From positions 213,537-277,536 of the forward strand of contig JBGQAK010000002.1 in the NCBI GenBank assembly GCA_041494245.1: a DNA stretch of 64,000 nt, in the 5' to 3' direction. Within the stretch, counting starts at the first letter, position 1; each line of letters opens with the position of its first letter. A program made the translations under genes and the position numbers. Positions 40,912 to 49,021 of this stretch are shown one piece after another. The notes under the pieces were generated by a model. It did no database searches and was not told the origin of the DNA. It saw only the letters and a list, made by a program, of their open reading frames with translations. The stretch comes from RBG-13-68-16 sp041494245. GTDB lineage: Bacteria; Acidobacteriota; Thermoanaerobaculia; Thermoanaerobaculales; Thermoanaerobaculaceae.

Positions 40912-41969
40912 AAAGGGCGCAGGGCGTAGGGCACAGGGCACAGGAAGAGAAGCCCGTGCGCGCCCTCGTGGGCGGTTTCGCGGCGAGGTTCCCGGGGTTC
41001 TCGCTCAAGCCCACGCGGGCGTTCTGGGTGTTCGTGGTGGCCGTGCCGCTGCTCGGGGTCGCCGCACTCAACACGGGCAACAACGCGCTCTACCTCCTGC
41101 TGGCGCTCACGCTCGGCGCCTTCGTCGCATCGGGCGCCTTCTCGCGCCACACGCTGAGCCACCTGCGGGCGCGCCTGGCAGCGCCCGCCGAGGTATTCGC
41201 CGGGGCCCCGGTGTTCCTCCAGCTCGAGGTGAGCAACCGCTCCCGCTGGGTGCCGGCCGCCCTGGTGGTGTGCCGGCTCGACGGGATGCCCGGACGGGCG
41301 GTGGTGACGCGCGCTGCGCCTCGGGGGTCGGCTGTCGTCACGGTGCCGACGGTCTTCCCCCGCCGCGGCCGGCACCCCCTCCCGGCGGTCCGGATCGAGG
41401 TGCGCCTGCCGCTCGGCTTCTTCGTCAAGTCGGTGCGCCGGCCCCAGGCCGGGGAAGTGCTGGTCTACCCGCGCCGCCTACGGGCCGGCACGGTGCGCTG
41501 GAGCGGGCTGGCGCGCCAGGAGGAAACGGCGGTCCCGGGGCGCGGGCGCCGGGGTGGTGAGGTCGAGCAGCTGCGGGAGTTCCACTCCGGCGACGACCGG
41601 CGCGACATCCACTGGAAGCAGACCGCCCGGCAACAACGCCTCATCGTGGTGGAGCGCCGCGAGCGTGCCCTGCCCTCGCACTACCTGGCGCTCGACCGCC
41701 AGCTCCCGCGCAGGGACGACGAGACGCTGTTGGCGCGCTTCGAGGACCTCGTGAGCGAGGTGACTGCCTCCGCCCTAAACCATCTCCACCGGGGGGAGCC
41801 CGTGGGCCTGGTTATCGGCGGCTCGGTCACCGCCCCCGCCGCGGGGAGCGCCCACGCCCGCCACCTGCTGGAGCGGCTGGCGCTCGTCCAGGCGGTGGGC
41901 CCCGGCGAGGACCCGCTCCCGGCGTTGCTGGCCGGGGAGCGGGTCTACCGGCTGGTGGAAGCGCGATGA
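40908..41969 (+). CDS. DUF58 domain protein
   Basis: The 353-residue protein has two adjacent membrane helices (residues about 41-70, FWVFVVAVPLLGVAALNTGN and ALYLLLALTLGAFVASGAF), a beta-rich extracytoplasmic-type region and the DUF58 signature REFHSGDDRRDIHWKQTAR with a following von Willebrand-like segment. DUF58 proteins always accompany MoxR ATPases. Two starts compete: ATG 40908 overlaps the MoxR stop, but the first 15 codons lie in a tandem heptamer (40917-40944); GTG 40956 has AGGAAGAG 8 nt upstream and starts RALVGGFAARFPG. The downstream transglutaminase gene overlaps by 4 nt. Confidence 0.88.
   Translation: MKRAQGVGHRAQEEKPVRALVGGFAARFPGFSLKPTRAFWVFVVAVPLLGVAALNTGNNALYLLLALTLGAFVASGAFSRHTLSHLRARLAAPAEVFAGAPVFLQLEVSNRSRWVPAALVVCRLDGMPGRAVVTRAAPRGSAVVTVPTVFPRRGRHPLPAVRIEVRLPLGFFVKSVRRPQAGEVLVYPRRLRAGTVRWSGLARQEETAVPGRGRRGGEVEQLREFHSGDDRRDIHWKQTARQQRLIVVERRERALPSHYLALDRQLPRRDDETLLARFEDLVSEVTASALNHLHRGEPVGLVIGGSVTAPAAGSAHARHLLERLALVQAVGPGEDPLPALLAGERVYRLVEAR
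40917..40944 (+). repeat. Four tandem heptamers at the start of the DUF58 gene
   Basis: GCGCAGG, GCGTAGG, GCACAGG and GCACAGG follow one another without gaps. A gain or loss of one unit would shift the frame if translation starts at ATG 40908, but would not matter for a start at GTG 40956. Confidence 0.7.
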
Positions 41970-43951
41970 CGGCGGTGCGGGAGAGGCAGCGCTGGCTCGC
42001 GGTCCTGGCCCTGGCCGTCGCCGTCCCCCTGCCGTTCACCGGGATCGTGAGCCTGCCGTTCCTACTGCCGTTCGTGGCGGTCGCGGCGTGGGTGGCGGCG
42101 AGCCGCCGCCCGCTCGCGCCGCTCCCCGCCTGGGTGGAGAACATCCTGGCGCCGCTGATCCTGGTGGCGGTGGTCGCCGGCGGCGGCGTGCGGTACGGCA
42201 TCCTCCGCCCGGTCGCCCAGCTCGCTGTGCTGGTCGCGGCGGTGCGCCTGCCAGGGTGCGGTCAGCGCTCCCGGACCGCGTCCACCGCGGGGATCCTGGT
42301 CTTGGTCGGAGTCGCCGGCATCGCCTCTTCGACGCACCCCTCGCTGGCGCTCTACCTCGTGGCGCTGCTGGTCGTGGTGCTGATCGCGGTCGCGCGGCTT
42401 GAGGACGTCTCACTCTCCGAGGGCGGACGGAGCGCCGGCTTCCCGCCGCTGCGCCTCGTCGTGGGGTCGGTGGTGGTGGCGGTGCTGGTGGCCGCTCCGA
42501 TCTTCGCCCTGCTGCCGCGGTTGCGCTCGCCGTTCGCTGGGGCGCCGTTCGGCGCGAGGTCGGTGGGCGGCTTCCGCGACGCGGTCATGCTGCACGGGAT
42601 CGGCGACGTGAAGCAGTCGCGGCGCCTTGCGATGAAGGTGTCGTTCCCCGGTGTCTCCCCAGGCCGGGTGAGCCCCGACTGGCTGCGCCTCGTCGGGGCC
42701 ACGATGAAGCACTACCGCGCCGGCGGATGGGTGGAGGGGCGGCTCAAGGGCGAGCGCTTCGCCGTCCGTCCCGAGCAGCCGATCGAGCTGGTCGAGGGCC
42801 ACCGGCCCGAGGGAACGAGGCGCGCCGAGATCTCGCTCGAGAAGGAGAGCGTCGCCATCTTCATTCCGCTCGGGGCGCTTTCGTTGACGATGCACGCGCC
42901 GGTCGCACTCTCCCGCGATCCCTCGGGTGCGCTGCGGATCCCTCGCGGGATCGAACCTCCGTTCGCGTACGCCGTGGGGTTCGACCCGGCCGACGTCCAG
43001 CAGCCGCCACCCGACGAGGCCGACGTGGAGCCGCCCCCGGACAGCGGGGAGATGCGGGCGCTGGCGGAGCAGGTCACGCGGCGGAGCACCAACGACCTCG
43101 CGGCGGCGCTGGCGATCGAGCAGTACCTGCAGCAGAGCTACCGCTACGTGCTGCGGACCAACGCCCCGCTGCGCGAGGACCCGGTGCGCTGGTTCCTTTT
43201 CCGGTCGCGCGAGGGGCACTGCGAGTTCTTCGCCTCCAGCATGGTGCTGCTGCTACGCACGCTGGGCATCCCGGCCCGCCTGCAGGCGGGGTACGCGGGT
43301 GGCGAGCCCGACGGCGAGGGTGGGTTCCTCGTGCGCGACACGCAGGCCCACGCCTGGGTCATCGCGTACGTCGAGGGCAAGTGGCGCATGTTCGACCCGA
43401 CCCCCTCCGAGGGAAGGCCGGGTATCTCCGAGATTGGCGGGGGCCGGACGCTTGTCATCGCCTGGCAGCGTCTCGAGGGGCTGTGGGACCGGTGGGTGCT
43501 GACGTTCACCCTGGCCGACCAGGTCGAGCTCGCGCGCCAGGCGCTGGAGGCCGTGGCTGCAGGAGGCCGGCTGGCGATTCGGTGGGCGCCCGAGGTCGCC
43601 CTCCTGGCGGCGCTCGTGTTCCTCCTCCTGAGCTGGCGCACGGCCCGCCCCCGGGAGCCGCGCGCGGGGCCCAAGCTGGGCCCCGTCACGAGGAACCTGC
43701 AGCGCGTGATCGACGCCGCCGCGCGGCGGGGCATGGTCGTTCCCCCCGGGATGACGGCGCGAGGGTTCGCGAGCGTCGCGTCGGCGACCTTCCCCAGCGT
43801 TGCCGCGCCCCTCGGGTGGCTCGTCCGCGAGCACGAGAAGTGCCGGTACGCCCAGGGTAGCCCGGCCGGCGCACAGGCCCTCCGCCGCGCGGTGCGGGCC
43901 ATCGAGGCCTCGCTCGCCCGCCCCGGCCGAGGAAAGTCAGGAAAAGCGTAG
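41966..43951 (+). CDS. TgpA-like membrane transglutaminase
   Basis: The 661-residue protein has five or six N-terminal membrane helices (residues about 10-190), a large soluble part with a transglutaminase core, and one more helix near residue 545 (EVALLAALVFLLLSW), followed by a DUF4129-like tail. The catalytic triad is visible: Cys in SREGHCEFFASSMVLLLR, His in RDTQAHAWVIAYVEG and Asp in WRMFDPTPSEG. It is the standard third partner of MoxR-DUF58 units; TgpA in Pseudomonas is essential, though its substrate is not settled. The start overlaps the DUF58 stop by 4 nt and it ends the operon. Confidence 0.9.
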   Translation: MTAVRERQRWLAVLALAVAVPLPFTGIVSLPFLLPFVAVAAWVAASRRPLAPLPAWVENILAPLILVAVVAGGGVRYGILRPVAQLAVLVAAVRLPGCGQRSRTASTAGILVLVGVAGIASSTHPSLALYLVALLVVVLIAVARLEDVSLSEGGRSAGFPPLRLVVGSVVVAVLVAAPIFALLPRLRSPFAGAPFGARSVGGFRDAVMLHGIGDVKQSRRLAMKVSFPGVSPGRVSPDWLRLVGATMKHYRAGGWVEGRLKGERFAVRPEQPIELVEGHRPEGTRRAEISLEKESVAIFIPLGALSLTMHAPVALSRDPSGALRIPRGIEPPFAYAVGFDPADVQQPPPDEADVEPPPDSGEMRALAEQVTRRSTNDLAAALAIEQYLQQSYRYVLRTNAPLREDPVRWFLFRSREGHCEFFASSMVLLLRTLGIPARLQAGYAGGEPDGEGGFLVRDTQAHAWVIAYVEGKWRMFDPTPSEGRPGISEIGGGRTLVIAWQRLEGLWDRWVLTFTLADQVELARQALEAVAAGGRLAIRWAPEVALLAALVFLLLSWRTARPREPRAGPKLGPVTRNLQRVIDAAARRGMVVPPGMTARGFASVASATFPSVAAPLGWLVREHEKCRYAQGSPAGAQALRRAVRAIEASLARPGRGKSGKA

Positions 43952-43998
43952 CGGCAGGCCGTGCGCCCCTGGACCGAATTTCCCGGGCTAAGCGAGCG

Positions 43999-44013
43999 GC
44001 CGGCTCTGCCGGC
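43999..44013. terminator. GC hairpin between converging genes
   Basis: GCCGGC-TCT-GCCGGC is a perfect 6-bp stem with a 3-nt loop in the gap between the transglutaminase and PAP2 genes. There is no U-run, so its role as terminator is uncertain. Confidence 0.35.
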
Positions 44014-44077
44014 GCGAGCGTGCGGGCTTGAGGATCTGCAGCACGTGGGGGCATCGGCAAGATAAGCGGAGCGGGAT

Positions 44078-45064
44078 TCACTCCCGCGGAGCGCCGGGGG
44101 GCCCGGGGGGCACTTCTGCGGGGGTGGGCGGTCGGAGCGCCGCAGAGCCACCCGCACCAGATAGTTGCGGGGCCCCCCGAAACGATGGTATTGGGCCGGC
44201 AATCCAGGCGGACAGCGCCACGCTTCCCGCCATGAGCGGCACCGCAACCAGCACGTCCACGACGTAGTGGTAGGTGAGCAGCACCGTGGCGGTGATGAGG
44301 AGAGTGCCTATCGGCAGCAGGACGTTGTAGAGGAAGCGCAGGCGGCGGCGCGCGCAGTACAGGACCGCGAGCGTCACCATGGTGTGCCCGGAGGGGAAGG
44401 CGTCGGTCTTGGTCTTCTCCCAGTGGTCGAGCTGCTCCCGCACGTGGTTCCCGACGAGCCCGGCCGGCAGCGACGAGTAGCGCTCCTGAGCGACGGTCGC
44501 GCGCGGGCCGTACGCGGGGACCACGAAGTAGCCCGCAAAGGAGACGAGGAAGGTGAACACCACGGCGGCGGTGACCTGGGGAAGGTACGGGTCGCGCCGG
44601 GCGGCCAGTGCCACGGCGAGGGCGACCGCCAGTAAGAAGAACGTCGAGTAGGCGACGGTGAGCACGTCGGCGGTCCACCCCGGCAGGGGGAGGGTGTAGA
44701 GTGCCGCCTGTGCCTCCCGGCCGAGCAGCTTCCGGTCCCAGCCTTCGAGCGCCCTGTCGTAGCAGTTCGGGTTCACGAGGGGGATGAGGCGCCCGAGGTT
44801 GATGAAGATGAACGGAACCACCGGCACCGGGAGCAGCTCCCGCGCCCAGTACCTCCAGCCGGTTTTGGCCTCGCCCAGGGCCAGGGCCGCGATCAGGAAG
44901 AGCGCCCCGGTCGTGACGAACGAGGCACGGACCGTGGTAGGGACGCTGCCCGGGTTGGCCAGGCTGACGGCCGTCATGACCGCGAGCGCAAGCAGCAGTG
45001 CGATCTCCGCAGGGCGCAAACCTCCCTTGCGGGCGGGCGACGGCAGTTCTAAGATGGCTCCCAT
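44078..45064 (-). CDS. PAP2-superfamily membrane phosphatase or lipid synthase
   Basis: The 328-residue protein has about six membrane helices and the PAP2 motifs: KTKTDAFPSGHTMVTLAVL (with the SGH histidine) and YHYVVDVLVAVPL (the second His and Asp). The first motif K-x6-RP is reduced to the short NPNCYDRALEGWDRKLLG region, as in the inositolphosphotransferase-like group (PAP2_3). It could dephosphorylate a lipid phosphate or make phosphosphingolipids. The C-terminal 40 residues are Pro/Gly-rich and cytoplasmic. The proposed ATG 45064 shares bases with the start of the divergent nfeD gene; AAGGA 11 nt before it is the only ribosome-binding-like sequence. Confidence 0.78.
   Translation of the reverse strand: MGAILELPSPARKGGLRPAEIALLLALAVMTAVSLANPGSVPTTVRASFVTTGALFLIAALALGEAKTGWRYWARELLPVPVVPFIFINLGRLIPLVNPNCYDRALEGWDRKLLGREAQAALYTLPLPGWTADVLTVAYSTFFLLAVALAVALAARRDPYLPQVTAAVVFTFLVSFAGYFVVPAYGPRATVAQERYSSLPAGLVGNHVREQLDHWEKTKTDAFPSGHTMVTLAVLYCARRRLRFLYNVLLPIGTLLITATVLLTYHYVVDVLVAVPLMAGSVALSAWIAGPIPSFRGAPQLSGAGGSAALRPPTPAEVPPGPPGAPRE
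45027..45055 (+). promoter_or_regulatory. Promoter of the nfeD operon
   Basis: TTGCGG at 45027-45032 and TAAGAT at 45050-45055 have a 17-nt spacer, and ATG 45063 follows after 7 nt. The promoter lies entirely inside the 5' end of the divergent PAP2 gene. Confidence 0.65.
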
Positions 45065-46376
45065 GCCCCGGCACGTCCTTGCCGCCCTGACCCTCCTCCT
45101 CACCCTGGCAGCGACCGCGGGGGCGGGTCAGCGCGTCGTGATTCTAACCCTATCCGACTCGATCCAACCCGCCTCGCTCCGCTATCTCGAGCGCGGTCTC
45201 GACGTTGCGGACTCGAGCGGGGCCGCGGTCACGATCATCGAGCTGAACACGCCCGGCGGCCTGCTCACCTCGCTGCGGCAGATGACCACGGCCATCACCG
45301 GCGCCAAGCGCCCCGTCGTGGTGTACGTCACGCCGACCGGGGGGCAGGCGGCCTCCGCCGGCTTCTTCCTGCTCATGGCGGCGGATGTGGCGGCGATGGC
45401 GCCCGGGACGAACGCCGGGGCGGCGCATCCGGTGGGCGGGGAGGGGGCGGAGCTCACCAAGACCATGGCCGAGAAGGTCACCAACGACGCCGCCGCCCTC
45501 GTCCGTTCGTTGGCGACCCAGCGTGGGCGGTCGAGCGAGTGGGCCGAGAAGGCCGTCAGGGATTCGGCCTCGTACACCGAGCGCGAGGCGCTCGAGAAGA
45601 AGCTCATCGACGTTGTGGCAAATGACCGCGCCGGCCTCCTCAAGTGGCTGGACGGACGCACGGTCAAGCGCTTCGACGGGCGGGAGGAGAAGCTCGACAC
45701 GGCCGCCCTCGAGGTTGTGGTGGTCGGCCCCAGCAACGCCGACAAGCTGCTTTCGGTCATCGCCCACCCCAACATCGCCTACCTGCTCCTGCTCCTCGGC
45801 CTGGTTGGGATCTACTTCGAGCTGTCGCACCCCGGCGTGATCCTGCCGGGCGTGCTCGGAGGTGTCTCCATCCTGCTGGCGCTGTTCGCCCTCTCGGTGC
45901 TGCCGGTCAACTACGTCGGGGTGCTGCTGATCCTGCTCGGGATCGGCTTCTTCGTGCTGGAGGTCAAGGTGGCGAGCTACGGACTGCTGACCGTTGCCGG
46001 GCTGGTGAGCTTCATCTTCGGTTCGCTGATGCTCATTCGCTCGCCTTTCCCTGCGCTGCGGGTGGGCATTTCGGTCGTGCTCCCGACGGCGCTTGCCGTC
46101 GCCTTCATCGTGATTTTCCTGCTGGCCCGCGTGCTGAGGAGCCACCGCAGCAAGCCACTCACCGGTGCCAGAGGGTTGGTCGGCGAGTTCGGCGAGGCCG
46201 CGGGCGCACTCGAGCCGAGCGGCAAAGTGTACGTGCACGGCGAATACTGGGACGCAATCTCGAGTGCACCGGTCCCCGACGGGGACCGCGTGCGCGTGGT
46301 GAAGGTCGTTGGCCTGATGTTGGAAGTCGAGCCGGCCGGGGGCGCTAGCCTCGGGCCGGGATCGGAGGAGGCATAA
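45063..46376 (+). CDS. NfeD-family membrane serine protease (ClpP class)
   Basis: The 437-residue protein has a signal peptide (HVLAALTLLLTLAATAGAGQ), a ClpP/SppA-type protease domain (residues about 24-230), four to five membrane helices (about 235-370) and a C-terminal OB-fold NfeD domain (about 378-430; GLVGEFGEAAGALEPSGKVYVHGEYWDA). The catalytic serine is S98 in QAASAGFF and the Lys is K138 in AEKVTNDA, with the oxyanion loop LNTPGG at 61-66. It is followed at once by a stomatin gene, its standard partner; the archaeal homologue cleaves stomatin. ATG 45063 is chosen since a good promoter ends 7 nt upstream. Confidence 0.92.
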   Translation: MPRHVLAALTLLLTLAATAGAGQRVVILTLSDSIQPASLRYLERGLDVADSSGAAVTIIELNTPGGLLTSLRQMTTAITGAKRPVVVYVTPTGGQAASAGFFLLMAADVAAMAPGTNAGAAHPVGGEGAELTKTMAEKVTNDAAALVRSLATQRGRSSEWAEKAVRDSASYTEREALEKKLIDVVANDRAGLLKWLDGRTVKRFDGREEKLDTAALEVVVVGPSNADKLLSVIAHPNIAYLLLLLGLVGIYFELSHPGVILPGVLGGVSILLALFALSVLPVNYVGVLLILLGIGFFVLEVKVASYGLLTVAGLVSFIFGSLMLIRSPFPALRVGISVVLPTALAVAFIVIFLLARVLRSHRSKPLTGARGLVGEFGEAAGALEPSGKVYVHGEYWDAISSAPVPDGDRVRVVKVVGLMLEVEPAGGASLGPGSEEA

Positions 46377-47147
46377 ATGGCCCCGCAATTCCCCTTTGGC
46401 ATCGTCCTGGCGGCGTTTTTCGTGCTGGTGCTGATCTTCAAGTGGATCAACATCCTCAACGAGTACGAGCGCGCCGTGATATTCACCCTGGGCCGCGTGG
46501 ACAAGGAGCCCAAGGGCCCCGGGATCATCTTCGTCCTCTGGCCGATCCAGCGGATGGTGAAGGTGAGCCTCCGCACGGTGGTGCTGGAGATCCCGCCCCA
46601 GGACGTCATCACCCGCGACAACGTCTCGGTCAAGGTCAACGCGGTGGCGTACTTCCGGGTCATCAACCCGGTGCACGCGATCATCGACGTGGAGAACTAT
46701 ATTTACGCCACCTCGCAAATAGCGCAGACGACGCTGCGCTCGATCCTCGGCCAGGCCGAGCTGGACGAGCTGCTGTCCGCGCGCGACAAGCTCAACATGA
46801 GGCTCCAGGAGGTGATCGACCGGCACACCGACCCGTGGGGGGTCAAGGTGGCCAACGTCGAGGTGAAGTACGTGGACCTCCCGGAGTCCATGCAGCGGGC
46901 GATGGCGAAGCAGGCCGAGGCGGAACGCGAGAAGCGCGCCAAGGTGATCCACGCCGAAGGCGAGGCGCTTGCGGCGCAGCGCCTTTCGGATGCGGCGGCG
47001 ATCATCAACGCGCAGCCCGCTACCCTCCAGCTCCGCTACCTGCAAACGCTCACCGAGATCGCCGCCGAGAAGAACTCGACGATCATCTTCCCGCTCCCCA
47101 TCGACCTGATCAAGCCTTTCTTCAAGATGACAAAGGAGGACACGTAG
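46377..47147 (+). CDS. Stomatin-like SPFH (slipin) protein
   Basis: The 256-residue protein has an N-terminal hydrophobic anchor (FGIVLAAFFVLVLIFKW), then the SPFH domain (EYERAVIFTLGRVDKEPKGPGIIF ... VSVKVNAVAYFRVINPVHAI) and a C-terminal coiled coil (QAEAEREKRAKVIHAEGEALAAQRL). Slipins form ring-like membrane scaffolds and are substrates of NfeD-type proteases. The gene starts directly after the nfeD stop, and 4 nt separate its stop from the SPOR gene start. The order nfeD-slipin is conserved widely, and here a SPOR protein and lipA follow. Confidence 0.93.
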   Translation: MAPQFPFGIVLAAFFVLVLIFKWINILNEYERAVIFTLGRVDKEPKGPGIIFVLWPIQRMVKVSLRTVVLEIPPQDVITRDNVSVKVNAVAYFRVINPVHAIIDVENYIYATSQIAQTTLRSILGQAELDELLSARDKLNMRLQEVIDRHTDPWGVKVANVEVKYVDLPESMQRAMAKQAEAEREKRAKVIHAEGEALAAQRLSDAAAIINAQPATLQLRYLQTLTEIAAEKNSTIIFPLPIDLIKPFFKMTKEDT

Positions 47148-47151
47148 CACC

Positions 47152-47691
47152 GTGCCGAGGTACTTCGAGGTCATCATCACCGGCCGCCAGCTGGCGGCGC
47201 TGGTGGTGGCCGTGGCGCTGCTCGTGGCCGTTGCGTTCGTCCTCGGGGTGGGGGTGCGGGCTTTGCAGCCGCAGGCCGGCCCGCCCCTGACCGCCGCGGC
47301 GGCGCCGACGCCGTTCCCGCAGCCCACCCCCGTGCCGCCTCCGCCCACGGCCGTCCCGACGGCCCTGCCGGCGCCCCAGCCCACCGCGACCGTCCCACGG
47401 CCTCCCACCGAGCGGCCGAGGCCGGCCGCGACGCCCGCCGCGGTCGCCGCGGCGCCGAAGGCGGCGGGGCGGTGGGTCCAGGTGGCGGCGCTGGGACGGC
47501 ATGACCAGGCTGAGGGCGTCCGCAACCGCGTGGTCGCCCTCGGGTACACCCTCAAACAGGTGATCGTGCAGCCGGCGGAAGGGAAATACCGGGTGCGCGT
47601 CGGGCCTTTCCCTGATGTGGAGAGCGCCGGCCGCGTGGCGGCACGCCTGCGTGCGGAGGGGTTCAGCGGCTCCTTCGTGGTGAACGAGTGA
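47152..47691 (+). CDS. SPOR-domain membrane protein
   Basis: The 179-residue protein has a short cytoplasmic start (MPRYFEVIITGRQ), one membrane helix (residues about 13-37), a Pro/Ala/Thr-rich periplasmic linker, and a C-terminal SPOR domain (VQVAALGRHDQAEGVRNRVVALGY ... YRVRVGPFPDVESAGRVAARL). SPOR domains bind denuded glycan at the septum. It is the second SPOR protein in the window, sharing layout but not N-terminal domain with the one beside the actin gene. GTG 47152 is the start; the stop overlaps the lipA start. Confidence 0.87.
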   Translation: MPRYFEVIITGRQLAALVVAVALLVAVAFVLGVGVRALQPQAGPPLTAAAAPTPFPQPTPVPPPPTAVPTALPAPQPTATVPRPPTERPRPAATPAAVAAAPKAAGRWVQVAALGRHDQAEGVRNRVVALGYTLKQVIVQPAEGKYRVRVGPFPDVESAGRVAARLRAEGFSGSFVVNE

Positions 47692-48548
47692 GCAGCGTCT
47701 CCCTTCCGGTCTGGATCCGGGAACGGAAGCTCAACCTCGGCGCGCTGCACGACATCCGCAGCGTGATGAGCCGAGGGGGGCTGCACACCGTCTGCGACGA
47801 GGCGCGCTGCCCCAACCGCAGCGAGTGCTTCTCGCGCGGCACCGCGACGTTCCTGATCATGGGGGACGTGTGCACCCGCTCGTGCCGGTACTGCTCGATC
47901 GCCCACGGCCGCCCGCGCCCCCTCGACGCCGATGAGCCGGTGGAGCTGGCCCGCGCAGCCCGGGCGATGGGGCTCAAGCACGTGGTCGTCACCTCGGTGG
48001 ACCGCGACGACCTCGCCGACGGCGGCGCAGCCCACTTCGCGGCGGTGGTCGCCCAGCTCAAGCTGCTGGAGCCGCGACCGACGATCGAGGTCCTGACCCC
48101 GGACTTCAGCGGCGACCTGGGTGCGGTGGACGCGGTCCTGGATTCCGGCCCCGACGTCTACAACCACAACGTCGAGACCGTCCCGCGCCTCTACCCCGCG
48201 GTGCGGCGCTCCGGCCGCTACCGGTGGGCGCTCGAGGTGATCGCCCGCGCCGCCACAACCGGCAACGGCACGATCACCAAGTCGGGGCTCATGGTCGGGC
48301 TTGGCGAGGAGAGGCACGAGCTCGAGGAGACGCTGCGGGACCTCAAGGCGGTCAACTGCCAGGTGGTGACGATCGGCCAGTACCTTCGCCCCACCGCGTC
48401 GCAGGTCCCGGTGATGCGCTACGGGGCCCCACAGGAGTTCGCGGAGCTCGAGGCCTACGGCCGTGCCCTGGGCCTGGAGGTCATCGCCGGCCCGTTCGTG
48501 CGCTCCTCCTACCACGCGGAGGAGGCGTTCCTGAAGGTGCGGCCTTAG
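47688..48548 (+). CDS. lipA: Lipoyl synthase
   Basis: The 286-residue radical SAM enzyme inserts two sulfurs into octanoyl chains on lipoyl domains. The auxiliary cluster is bound by CDEARCPNRSEC and the radical SAM cluster by CTRSCRYC in FLIMGDVCTRSCRYCSIAHG. Other hallmarks are VTSVDRDDLADGGAAHFA, PDVYNHNVETVPRLYP, KSGLMVGLGE and TIGQYLRPT. The C-terminal Ser of the RSSYHAEE motif, which binds the auxiliary cluster, is present. GTG 47688 overlaps the SPOR stop. No lipB is adjacent. Its product would serve 2-oxoacid dehydrogenases, for example one using the E1 pair at 5.2-7.3 kb. Confidence 0.95.
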   Translation: MSSVSLPVWIRERKLNLGALHDIRSVMSRGGLHTVCDEARCPNRSECFSRGTATFLIMGDVCTRSCRYCSIAHGRPRPLDADEPVELARAARAMGLKHVVVTSVDRDDLADGGAAHFAAVVAQLKLLEPRPTIEVLTPDFSGDLGAVDAVLDSGPDVYNHNVETVPRLYPAVRRSGRYRWALEVIARAATTGNGTITKSGLMVGLGEERHELEETLRDLKAVNCQVVTIGQYLRPTASQVPVMRYGAPQEFAELEAYGRALGLEVIAGPFVRSSYHAEEAFLKVRP

Positions 48549-48574
48549 CCGCACCGAGGCACGACGAGGTGCAC

Positions 48575-48955
48575 GTGCGCATCGCGCTGGTCCAGCAGCA
48601 CGCCGCTTCAGAACGGGGCGAGACCCTGCGCCGGGGCCTCGCGGCGGCCGGGACGGCGGCTGCCGCCGGGACGCGCCTGGTCGCATTCGCCGCGCCCGCT
48701 CGCCGGCTCGGCATCGGCGTGGTGCTCAAACTCTACGAGCGCGAGGGCGACTTCGAGTTCGCCGGGGAGTCGTTCTTCTGCCACCCGTCGGGGAGGGTCG
48801 TGACCCATGCCCCGCGCGGAGAGGACCATGTGCTCGTCGCCGACCTCGACCTCTCCCAGCTGGCCGCCTCCCACGCCCGACGCCTGTTCATGCGGGATCG
48901 CCGCGACGAGATGGTCCCGGGGCTGCTCGGATTCGACCGGCCCCGCACCGGGTAG
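48575..48955 (+). pseudogene. Nitrilase-superfamily gene with an internal deletion
   Basis: From GTG 48575 a 126-residue frame begins like a carbon-nitrogen hydrolase (VRIALVQQHAASERGETLRRG ... GTRLVAFA). It then jumps to LGIGVVLKLYEREGDFEF and ends with the family's C-terminal part (SFFCHPSGRVVTHAPRGEDHVLVADLDLSQL, ending FMRDRRDEMV). The catalytic Glu normally after LVVFPE, the Lys and the Cys are all missing. About 150 residues of a normal 280-residue enzyme are gone, yet the frame stays open. It is unlikely to be an active enzyme. It lies between lipA and a deoxynucleoside kinase gene, 26 nt after lipA. Confidence 0.65.
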
Positions 48956-49021
48956 GCTCGGTCGGGCCGGGTCCGCCTCGCCGGCGGGCGCGGTGCTGGT
49001 AACCTAGACTGGGGAGGCCAG

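Noticed and set aside
40917..40944. CRISPR-like or REP-like repeat array
   Set aside because: The units are 7 bp without spacers, so it is only a short tandem repeat. No CRISPR array and no cas gene were found in the window.
45150..48686. A 1178-codon open frame on the minus strand
   Set aside because: It lies antisense to nfeD, slipin, SPOR and lipA, all clear families. GC-rich codons leave long open frames on the opposite strand; the product is Arg/His/Gln-rich without any recognisable domain.
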